From Methylophaga lonarensis MPL (lineage in GTDB: Bacteria > Pseudomonadota > Gammaproteobacteria > Nitrosococcales > Methylophagaceae), in contig NZ_APHR01000015.1 of the NCBI RefSeq assembly GCF_000349205.1, positions 62 through 64,061 on the forward strand: a stretch of DNA of 64,000 bases, read 5' to 3'. The notes under the pieces are model-generated. The model was given only the letters and a program-made list of their open reading frames with translations, made no database searches and had not been told where the DNA came from. The position numbers and the translations under genes were made by a program. This document shows, piece after piece, positions 1 through 6,744 of this stretch (positions are counted from its first letter, which is position 1; the number at the start of each line of letters is the position of its first letter).

Positions 1-96
1 GAGAAGAGGGGTTACGAACCTGGATGTCGCGCACAACAAAGGTGCGTCATCCATTTCGATGACCATGCCGCGTTTTAATTCACTGGCTTTTGGCAT
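1..96 (-). pseudogene. efpL: Elongation factor P-like protein EfpL (YeiP), 5' end only, apparent frameshift
   Basis: Reading leftward from the ATG at 96, the protein begins MPKASELKRGMVIEMDDAP, which matches the start of EfpL/YeiP proteins. In that frame the following residues make no family sense. One frame over, from about position 43, the sequence reads FVVRDIQVRNPSS, the expected continuation (beta-strand of the KOW-like domain I). One extra base near 40-44, where there is a CCTTTG run, would restore a single frame. EfpL assists ribosomes at difficult peptide bonds, like EF-P. The rest of the gene lies outside the window. A sequencing error is the simplest explanation of the shift. Confidence 0.7.
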
Positions 97-322
97 TGCT
101 GATATCCACCGTAAAAAAACCGCCAATTATAGCTGAACAGGGGCTCAGGTAAGCTGTTGTTGCTCTCTGATTGAACCTTGGTACATAGGCACCGAGGATT
201 TGAAAAGTTATCATTTTGTTGTGGCTTTTAGCGAGCCTTGTTCATTCACTCATGTTGTCTCACCCATTTGGGACATTTTTTAAAACTAGCGATTTTTTAA
301 TTCTGTCCCGGATGACCTATTA
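97..322. other. Intergenic region between efpL and the HD-GYP gene
   Basis: About 226 bases without an ORF, between two divergent genes. It must carry both promoters. I see no convincing hairpin, operator or RNA gene. It is AT-rich towards the right end, just before the start at 323. Confidence 0.4.
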
Positions 323-3300
323 ATGCCCTTGATGTTGCCAAAAAGAAATTTCCGCATTTCCATTCGACAAGCGGTGATTAGCGTATTTTTATTATCAACC
401 TTACTGATCGCCACGCTGGTGACCGGATTGCAGTACTATTTCAACCGTGCGATTGCCACAGAATCTACATTGCTTGCCTATCAGCACACTGCCAAGGGAA
501 CTCGAGACTATCTTGAGAATATTGATAAAAAAGCCATATCTGTCACGCGCCTGTTATCGCAGTATCCTCGGCTTACTTCCGGCAATAACATCAGTACACA
601 AGCTCGTGACTTGTTTGCGGAGGTGATGCTTGATAACCCTATCTTCTATGCAATTTATGTCGGCTTTAACAACGGTAATGTCTATCAGCTGGTCAATCTG
701 GAAGCACATGATGGTATTCGACAGCAATTAAGAGCTGAACCAGCAGATCGTTGGGCCATTGTCAGTGTCAGCAGTCAGTCTGGTGAACGTCAACGTCGTT
801 TTGAATACTTTGATGCTGAGTTTAATCGCCGTGATACCAGACAGCACCCGGTTGATTATGACGCTAGTAAGCGTAGCTGGTTTACTCAGGCCGTTCCCGG
901 TAGTGTTCATAAGACGGATCCCTACTTGCTACAGCATTTGCAGACACCGGGACGCACTTATTCCACTCGTATCAGTGAGCAAAATGCAGTGATTGCGGTG
1001 GATATCACCCTTGCTGCACTGGAGACTTTTTTACAATCACAAGAGTTGAGCGAAACCAGCGAGATATTCCTCTATCAAGCGACTGGTGATGTGATAGCTT
1101 CCAATCAACTGCCGGTGGAGGAAGACTTACCAGAACTGCCTCGACTCGAGCTGACAAATAGCCAACAGCAGCTTATCGACAAAGGTTATTTGCTGGTTTC
1201 CAATGAAGTCGATTGGCCGCCGATCAATTTTGCTGTGGCTGGCCAACCATATGGCTATGCCATTGACGTGCTCAAGGCAATTTCTTCAATGACCGGGGTG
1301 GAGCTGCGTTTCGTTAATGGCCTGAGCTGGCCCGAAATGGCTTCGATGTTCCTGGCCAACGAACTTGACATCATACAGCCAGTATTTTTTAGTGAAGAGC
1401 GACAAATTCTTGGTCGAATGACCGATGCGTTTCTTGAGGTGCCATACGGAGCGATAACTCGAAGGGGCAGCGCAGATATTAGCGAGTTTTCTCAATTAAA
1501 CGGGCACATCGTCGCGATTCCTCGTGGCTGGTCACTGATTGGCAATTTGCAAAGACTGTTTCCAGAGATAGATATTCTGGAAGTCGATAGTGTGAGCGAT
1601 ATGTTTCGGGCGGTAAGTCAAGGTGAAGCCTATGCAGGCGTAGATAGCGCTATCGTACTGGCGCATACCCGACAACAGTTCTTTCTGGAAGATATTCAAT
1701 TGCACCAACCGCTGGATCCTGGCGCGGCGGCCTTGCCCACCAGTCTGCACTTTCTGGTTGCTCGAGATAAATCGCCTCTGACAGATGTTTTTAATCAGGC
1801 AATAAGTGCTATTCCAGCGTCGTTCTGGCAGAAGCTGCAGCAAAAATGGTTACAGCCAGAGATGCAGGCCAGGCACTACCATGGCGTTGTGCCCTATGCC
1901 GAACTCATGCATCCCGATGTGTTGCAGCAGCATGATGATTTGCGAATGATCGACATCGCAGGGGAAACATATTTTGTCTATCTCACCCCAATAGGTGGGC
2001 AGCATAGTCACCAGGAATATTTTGCTATTTTGACACCAGCCAGTCTGGTAATGGCACCAGTACTGTCGCGACTCAAAACGTCGATTGCACTGACTATTCT
2101 GGCCTTATTGATATTGCTGCCATTTATCTGGTTGTTCGCTTCACCCCTAATCAAACAGATAAGAGCATTGCTGGCTGATAGTGAAAAAATAAAGCAACGC
2201 GCTTATGCGCAAGTCAGTCAGGTGGATAGCCGAATTACGGAAATACGGGACTTGGCCAGTTCTATGATTTCCATGTCTGAATCAATACAACGCCATGAAG
2301 CTGAGCAGGTGGCGCTGATGGAATCTTTCATAGAGCTGATCGCCCAAGCCATTGATGATAAATCACCCTACACCGCAGGCCACTGTGCTCGCGTGCCTGA
2401 GCTGGCATTTATGCTGGCCGAAAAAGCGATTGAATCTGATGTATCAGCCTTTAGAGATTTTCGCTTCGAAAATGAGCAGCAATGGCGTGAATTTCGGATT
2501 GGTGCCTGGCTACATGACTGCGGCAAGATCACCACGCCGGAGCATATCATTGACAAAGGCACCAAGCTGGAAGCGATCTATAACCGAATTCATGAAGTAC
2601 GCATGCGATTTGAGGTGTTATGGCGTGATGCTGAAATACAGTATTGGAACAAGCAATCTCAATCGCCTGAGAAAAAGACAGAACATCTCCAAGCGCTTGA
2701 GCGTCAGCAACAGCAACTTCAAGCAGATTTCGAGTTTATTGCTGGCCTGAATATCGGCGGAGAATCGGTCACCGAGGAGGATTTAAAGCGACTTGAACAG
2801 TTGGCAGAAATCACCTGGCAGCGGCATTTTGATGACCGATTGGGTCTATCACCTGTTGAAGAAGCTCGATATGTTTCAACGGACATCAAACTGCCAACAA
2901 CCGAGTATCTGCTTGCAGACAAGGCCGAGCACATTATCAAGCGTCAGTACGAGGTGAGCTTTGATCCACGCCTTGGTATTAACATGAAAGTGCCAGAACA
3001 CTTATATAACCTGGGAGAAATACACAATCTTTCAATTTATCGCGGCACCTTAACCCCGGAAGATCGTTTCAAAATAAATGAACACATGATTAGTACTATC
3101 AAGATGCTCGACAGCCTGCCTTTCCCTCCTGAACTGGCGCGTGTACCGCGCTATGCATCAACACATCACGAAACGCTCACAGGCAGTGGCTATCCCCGAG
3201 GCTTGAAGGCAGAGGATCTCTCTATCCCGGAACGTATCATGGTACTGGCTGATATTTTTGAAGCACTGACCGCGGCAGATCGCCCCTATAAACGCGCCAA

Positions 3301-3472
3301 ACCTGTCAGTGTGGCTATCGACATACTGCATTCAATGGTTGAAAACCAGCATGTTGATCGAGATGTATTTGAGTTATTTCTGCGCTCAGGCATTTATCTG
3401 CATTATGCCCAACGTTTCCTGCCCGAAGAACAGATCGATGAGGTCGATATCAATCAATATTTTTCTCAATGA
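323..3472 (+). CDS. Membrane receptor with a periplasmic binding-protein domain and cytoplasmic HD-GYP phosphodiesterase
   Basis: A 1049-residue protein. A membrane segment at about residues 17-40 is followed by a periplasmic Cache-like region (about 60-270). Next is a type-3 solute-binding-protein fold (about 285-515, from 'NEVDWPPINFAVAGQPYGYA'). A second membrane helix follows at about 589-607, then a linker and an HD-GYP domain. The metal-site HD is H731-D732 in HDCGK and the GYP signature is G956-Y957-P958. A long insertion of roughly 130 residues lies between the two halves of the HD-GYP core. HD-GYP domains hydrolyse cyclic di-GMP. The architecture suggests that a small periplasmic ligand (amino acid or similar) controls that activity. 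The ligand is unknown. It stands alone, upstream of a GTPase gene. Confidence 0.88.
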   Translation: MPLMLPKRNFRISIRQAVISVFLLSTLLIATLVTGLQYYFNRAIATESTLLAYQHTAKGTRDYLENIDKKAISVTRLLSQYPRLTSGNNISTQARDLFAEVMLDNPIFYAIYVGFNNGNVYQLVNLEAHDGIRQQLRAEPADRWAIVSVSSQSGERQRRFEYFDAEFNRRDTRQHPVDYDASKRSWFTQAVPGSVHKTDPYLLQHLQTPGRTYSTRISEQNAVIAVDITLAALETFLQSQELSETSEIFLYQATGDVIASNQLPVEEDLPELPRLELTNSQQQLIDKGYLLVSNEVDWPPINFAVAGQPYGYAIDVLKAISSMTGVELRFVNGLSWPEMASMFLANELDIIQPVFFSEERQILGRMTDAFLEVPYGAITRRGSADISEFSQLNGHIVAIPRGWSLIGNLQRLFPEIDILEVDSVSDMFRAVSQGEAYAGVDSAIVLAHTRQQFFLEDIQLHQPLDPGAAALPTSLHFLVARDKSPLTDVFNQAISAIPASFWQKLQQKWLQPEMQARHYHGVVPYAELMHPDVLQQHDDLRMIDIAGETYFVYLTPIGGQHSHQEYFAILTPASLVMAPVLSRLKTSIALTILALLILLPFIWLFASPLIKQIRALLADSEKIKQRAYAQVSQVDSRITEIRDLASSMISMSESIQRHEAEQVALMESFIELIAQAIDDKSPYTAGHCARVPELAFMLAEKAIESDVSAFRDFRFENEQQWREFRIGAWLHDCGKITTPEHIIDKGTKLEAIYNRIHEVRMRFEVLWRDAEIQYWNKQSQSPEKKTEHLQALERQQQQLQADFEFIAGLNIGGESVTEEDLKRLEQLAEITWQRHFDDRLGLSPVEEARYVSTDIKLPTTEYLLADKAEHIIKRQYEVSFDPRLGINMKVPEHLYNLGEIHNLSIYRGTLTPEDRFKINEHMISTIKMLDSLPFPPELARVPRYASTHHETLTGSGYPRGLKAEDLSIPERIMVLADIFEALTAADRPYKRAKPVSVAIDILHSMVENQHVDRDVFELFLRSGIYLHYAQRFLPEEQIDEVDINQYFSQ

Positions 3473-3533
3473 CAAAGTCCAATCATAGGTAGGCGTATAA
3501 TCCAGCTTTAGTTTTCAAGAGACTGTATCGGTT

Positions 3534-4451
3534 ATGGCAATTCAGTGGTTTCCTGGTCATATGCACAAAGCCCGGCTGGAAATGCAAAAGGTTCTGCCGC
3601 AGGTGGATTTGATCATTGAGATCTTGGACGCCAGGATTCCGTTCAGCTCTGCCAATCCAATGCTGGAAAAGCTGCGTGGCGACAAGCCTTGCATCAAGGT
3701 GCTGAATAAGGCTGATCTGGCCGATCCTGAACTGACCGAACAGTGGCAGCAGTATCTTGAATCACAACAGGGTGTGAAAACCCTGACGATGACAGCGACT
3801 AACGATAATCGTCGCTCTGATCTTATTCAACTGTGCTTGAAGCTGCTGCCGAACAAGCTGGATAGCGCCAAGAAAATTCAGGCCATGATCATGGGCATTC
3901 CCAATGTTGGTAAATCAACGCTGATCAACACGCTGGCGGGCCGGCAGATTGCAAAAACAGGCAATGAACCTGCTATCACCAAAGGTCAGCAACGAATCAA
4001 GCTGGATGAATCGATTGTCTTGCATGATACGCCGGGTGTGCTCTGGCCCAATCTCGAAAACCAACCGAGCGCCTATCGTCTGGCAGTGACGGGGTCTATC
4101 AAGGAAACAGCCTTTGAGAATGACGATATTGCACTTTTTGCCGTCGAATATCTCAGTCAGGCGTATCCTCAGCGACTGCTCGACCGTTATCAACTGGACC
4201 AATTAACCGATTCAGCACTGCTGACGCTTGAACAGATAGCCGCCAAACGTGGTTGCCTGAGAGCCGGTGGGCATATTGACTTGCCCAGAGTCAGTAAAAT
4301 TCTGGTCAGTGAGCTTCGTAGTGGTCAACTGGGTGAGCTGACACTTGAAACACCAGAGATGATGTTGCGTGAACTTGAAGCGGTTGAGCTGCTGCGTGAG
4401 GCAAAGGCTGCAAAAAAAGCTGAACGAAAACAAAAGAGCAAACGCAGATAG
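3534..4451 (+). CDS. Ribosome biogenesis GTPase, RbgA/YlqF family
   Basis: 305 residues opening with MAIQWFPGHMHKAR, the hallmark of RbgA/YlqF. The GTPase motifs are circularly permuted: G4 NKAD (about residue 58) comes before the G1 loop GIPNVGKST (about 121) and G3 DTPG (about 171). The C-terminal third is the helical RNA-binding extension, ending in a Lys/Arg-rich tail. In Gram-positives the family matures the 50S subunit. In proteobacteria the role is inferred by homology. It sits 60 bases after the HD-GYP gene on the same strand, and the next gene (slp-like) follows closely. Confidence 0.9.
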   Translation: MAIQWFPGHMHKARLEMQKVLPQVDLIIEILDARIPFSSANPMLEKLRGDKPCIKVLNKADLADPELTEQWQQYLESQQGVKTLTMTATNDNRRSDLIQLCLKLLPNKLDSAKKIQAMIMGIPNVGKSTLINTLAGRQIAKTGNEPAITKGQQRIKLDESIVLHDTPGVLWPNLENQPSAYRLAVTGSIKETAFENDDIALFAVEYLSQAYPQRLLDRYQLDQLTDSALLTLEQIAAKRGCLRAGGHIDLPRVSKILVSELRSGQLGELTLETPEMMLRELEAVELLREAKAAKKAERKQKSKRR

Positions 4452-4516
4452 AACCAAAGCTTGTGATCAGCAGTCGGTTTATTAATAAGAATGTTCATCT
4501 CTTCATGGGAGGCGCT

Positions 4517-5032
4517 ATGAAAAAATTTTTACTGTTATTCGTTGCAGTCGCTATGGCTGGGTGTGCCAGTTCGCCTTCCATTCATCGTGCACCTGCAAAT
4601 GATCTGCAATTGACTCAGGTGCTCAGCAATGTGAATGCTGCTCAGAATCAAGTGATTCGATGGGGCGGTGCCGTTGTCGAGGTTAACAACCAGTCCGATT
4701 TTGCTGAGCTGACTCTGGTTCAGTTCCCACTGAACCGGATTGGCAAACCGGTGGCAACCTTACAGAGTGATGGGCGTTTTATTGTTCGTACAGATCAGTT
4801 TCTGGATCCACTGATTTATCATTCTGGCGCCCTAGTGACAGTGTTGGGAACCGTGTCAGATCTTCGAAGTGTTACCGTGGGCGAGCGAACCCTTCAACAG
4901 CCGGTTATCGAACTACAACAGGTGCATGTCTGGCCAGATAACTATGGTGATAGACAACATCCATACAATCCCAAGCATGATGCACCTTTCCTGGGATATG
5001 GCTATTACGGAACCGGTTCTTATTCACCGTAA
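4517..5032 (+). CDS. Slp-family outer-membrane lipoprotein
   Basis: The start was set at ATG 4517 because a GGGAGG ribosome site lies just upstream (4507-4512) and the protein then begins MKKFLLLFVAVAMAGCASS. That is a lipoprotein signal peptide with lipobox MAGC. The mature part, of about 155 residues, resembles Slp (starvation-inducible lipoprotein) proteins, with the repeated beta-rich region around 'RWGGAVVEVNNQ'. The end is Gly/Tyr/Pro rich. Its function is not established in the family. An in-frame upstream ATG at 4463 has no ribosome site and would spoil the signal peptide. Confidence 0.8.
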   Translation: MKKFLLLFVAVAMAGCASSPSIHRAPANDLQLTQVLSNVNAAQNQVIRWGGAVVEVNNQSDFAELTLVQFPLNRIGKPVATLQSDGRFIVRTDQFLDPLIYHSGALVTVLGTVSDLRSVTVGERTLQQPVIELQQVHVWPDNYGDRQHPYNPKHDAPFLGYGYYGTGSYSP

Positions 5033-5052
5033 GGATAGAAAATATTTCCAAT

Positions 5053-5097
5053 CTAAATGAAAATCATTTGCATTTAAGTTTTCTTGGGACTATACTG
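5053..5097 (+). promoter_or_regulatory. Fur box overlapping a sigma-70 promoter
   Basis: Positions 5053-5071 match the 19-bp Fur consensus at 13 positions, with the core AATGAAAATCATT. The -35-like TTGCAT (5068-5073) overlaps the box, and TATACT (5091-5096) follows after exactly 17 bases. Fur with iron bound would block RNA polymerase here, so the three small genes downstream should be expressed in iron shortage. Confidence 0.7.
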
Positions 5098-5131
5098 CAT
5101 TCCATCAGCATCAGTTATGAGGGAATGCGCG

Positions 5132-5314
5132 ATGCCAAACCAAAGAAACAAAGGCAAGTCAGTCCACCTTGCTATTGACAGGCAGAGACTTGAATCCCTA
5201 ATCAAACAGGGAAAACTACATGCCGATGACTTCAGTTGCCTGGATAGACAATCCAAGCAAACCGTCTGGGGCGTATTACTTAGCACCGCAGCCAGTAACA
5301 TACGCGCTGTATGA
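5132..5314 (+). CDS. Small conserved-looking protein of unknown function, Fur-controlled operon gene 1
   Basis: 60 residues from ATG 5132, with a GAGGGA ribosome site at 5119-5124. An earlier in-frame ATG (5084) would lie inside the promoter. The protein is polar and basic at the N-terminus (MPNQRNKGKSVHLAIDRQ), with a short helix and one Cys in 'DDFSCLDRQSKQTVW'. It has no signal peptide or membrane segment. I do not recognise the family. Its stop overlaps the next start (ATGA), indicating translational coupling. The Fur box just upstream argues for a role in iron limitation. Confidence 0.6.
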   Translation: MPNQRNKGKSVHLAIDRQRLESLIKQGKLHADDFSCLDRQSKQTVWGVLLSTAASNIRAV

Positions 5315-5568
5315 ACCAGCTACAGATCAACCATGATGGCAATGAAGCCCTGATCCTGTCTGCAACTCAGCATCTGGAAGCGCTGTATCGTCAACATGCC
5401 AGCCCCTGTCTAGCGCTGCAAATCGCGCGTAATTATCGATTGTTGCTGACTCAGGACGAACACCCATTGAAAAAACAGTATTGGCGAGCGCTTTCACAAC
5501 GATGGCTGTTGAGTTACCAGTGTCATCGTGGTCGCCAATCTCGCTGGGTGATCCAGGAAATTTTTTGA
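5311..5568 (+). CDS. Small protein of unknown function, Fur-controlled operon gene 2
   Basis: 85 residues, starting in the ATGA overlap with the preceding gene. It is predicted to be mostly helical and soluble, with two Cys (C32 and C70 region), several Trp and Arg in the second half (ALSQRWLLSYQCHRGRQSRW), and no signal peptide. I do not recognise it. The tight coupling and the shared Fur-box promoter suggest that it works with the proteins encoded on either side. Confidence 0.55.
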   Translation: MNQLQINHDGNEALILSATQHLEALYRQHASPCLALQIARNYRLLLTQDEHPLKKQYWRALSQRWLLSYQCHRGRQSRWVIQEIF

Positions 5569-5598
5569 ATCTCGGCTTCAACCACAAAAGGATAATTT

Positions 5599-5814
5599 AT
5601 GGCCAGCTCATCCTGCCAACCGGAAACAATTTTAAATTCGAAGACCTGCGATATTCAGTATTGCCCCGATTGCGGAATGATTCATCTGAATATGGGATCG
5701 ATCACTGTTCGCATGTCAGAGCAGCACTTTGCCAATTTTGCCATTGATGTCAGCAAAGGGCTGTTCAGTATGCGTCAGCGAGAGCAATCGGTGCCATCAA
5801 GAATGTTGATGTGA
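5599..5814 (+). CDS. Small CPxCG zinc-ribbon-like protein, Fur-controlled operon gene 3
   Basis: 71 residues with an AAAGGA ribosome site before ATG 5599. Residues 18-33 contain C-x4-C-x2-C (CDIQYCPDCGMIH). A His follows closely, so a small metal-binding knuckle is plausible. The stretch GSITVRMSEQHFANFA after it looks like a short beta-hairpin plus helix. The exact family is not recognised. It lies 30 bases after gene 2 in the same Fur-controlled unit. Alternatives are a zinc-loaded regulator or an iron-sparing partner protein. Neither is shown by the sequence. Confidence 0.6.
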   Translation: MASSSCQPETILNSKTCDIQYCPDCGMIHLNMGSITVRMSEQHFANFAIDVSKGLFSMRQREQSVPSRMLM

Positions 5815-5851
5815 GCAAAACAACAAGTTGTTCCAATGTTTACGGTGTATG

Positions 5852-5871
5852 AGGAGTAGGGAATTACTCCT
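5852..5871 (+). terminator. Possible weak terminator after the small Fur operon
   Basis: A 7-bp stem AGGAGTA/TACTCCT with a six-base loop, followed by an AT-rich stretch (ATATTTTC). The stem is short and the U-run imperfect, so this is a weak call. Confidence 0.35.
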
Positions 5872-5952
5872 ATATTTTCAAAATGGATTTGATTCGAGCG
5901 CTTTATTTGTAATAATAATAAATTATATAAGGCAATTTTATTTTAATAATCA

Positions 5953-5968
5953 ATGTTGTGCACAACAT
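5953..5968. promoter_or_regulatory. Perfect 16-bp palindrome upstream of ohrR, candidate OhrR operator
   Basis: ATGTTGTGCACAACAT is fully self-complementary and lies 38 bases before the ohrR start. A second, weaker palindrome with the same GTTGT/ACAAC element, AACAACAAGTTGTT, sits at 5819-5832. MarR/OhrR regulators usually bind such dyads in their own promoters, so autoregulation is likely. Confidence 0.55.
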
Positions 5969-6005
5969 GGAGTTGTGAAATTTTTGACTTTGGGAGTTAA
6001 GTGCG

Positions 6006-6464
6006 ATGTCAGAATTCAATAATCTGAAACTTGATAATCAATTATGTTTTGCCCTTTACAGTGCTACCAATGCGATCACGCGTTTATACCGTGAGTTGCT
6101 CAAGGACTATGACCTGACCTATCCGCAATACCTGGTCTTGCTGGTATTGTGGCAGCAGGATGGTGTTCCGGTGAAAACGCTGTCTGAAAGGCTGAAGCTG
6201 GATACAGGCACCCTGTCTCCGCTGATTAAACGACTGGAAAAGAATGGTTTTATCGTGCGTAAGCGCAGTGAAGTCGATGAACGCATGGTACATGTCCACT
6301 TGACCCAGCATGCCAAAGCGATTGAGCCAGCGGTTGCTAATATTCAGCATCAGGTCGCTTGCCACACCAACCTTAACAATCATGACTTCTTTGAACTACT
6401 CAACCGACTCAACAAACTGGCAGAGGACTTGGTGGATAGAGACAGATTGAAGATTGCCAGTTGA
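6006..6464 (+). CDS. ohrR: OhrR, organic-peroxide-sensing MarR-family repressor
   Basis: 152 residues with GGGAG upstream of ATG 6006. The N-terminal motif LDNQLCFALYSA holds the single reactive Cys (residue 14) that defines OhrR proteins. Next comes TYPQYLVLLVLW and the winged-helix segment with KLDTGTLSPLIKRLEKNGF and RSEVDERMVHV. In the family, hydroperoxides oxidise this Cys and release DNA, derepressing ohr. No ohr gene is nearby: the next gene is a TonB receptor with its own Fur box. The target may be elsewhere. A palindrome at 5953-5968 suggests self-control. Confidence 0.88.
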   Translation: MSEFNNLKLDNQLCFALYSATNAITRLYRELLKDYDLTYPQYLVLLVLWQQDGVPVKTLSERLKLDTGTLSPLIKRLEKNGFIVRKRSEVDERMVHVHLTQHAKAIEPAVANIQHQVACHTNLNNHDFFELLNRLNKLAEDLVDRDRLKIAS

Positions 6465-6522
6465 GTACCGAAGTGAATTATTTGTCCCTGCGCACTTAAC
6501 AACCAGACCAACTAGCTGTGCT

Positions 6523-6557
6523 AACGCCTTCCTGTGAATTCAGGAGGGCGTTTTTGT
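6523..6557 (+). terminator. Rho-independent terminator after ohrR
   Basis: Arms AACGCCTTCCTG (6523-6534) and CAGGAGGGCGTT (6541-6552) pair around TGAATT, with a single T/G wobble, and are followed by a T-run. It separates ohrR from the receptor gene. Confidence 0.8.
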
Positions 6558-6689
6558 TTGGTGTTCCCGACGCTCTCTTTTACATGGCCCCCAGGTGGAG
6601 CAACAGATGGCGAGACGCAGATTGCCATGCAAATCCTGATTAAATCACGACAAGTTAAAAGAGATAATAAAATGTTTGTGTATCTAAAT

Positions 6690-6708
6690 GCGAAGTATTA
6701 TCATTAGC
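6690..6708 (+). promoter_or_regulatory. Fur box upstream of the FecA-like receptor
   Basis: The 19-bp site ending in ATTATCATTAGC agrees with the Fur consensus at 13 positions and lies 36 bases before the receptor start. It predicts iron-repressed expression. Confidence 0.6.
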
Positions 6709-6744
6709 ATGAAACTTAACTTATCTTAACAATCAGGAGTGATC

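Noticed and set aside
5828-6022. 64-codon plus-strand ORF before ohrR
   Set aside because: It runs through the palindrome and ohrR leader, overlaps the ohrR start, and has no ribosome site or family resemblance.
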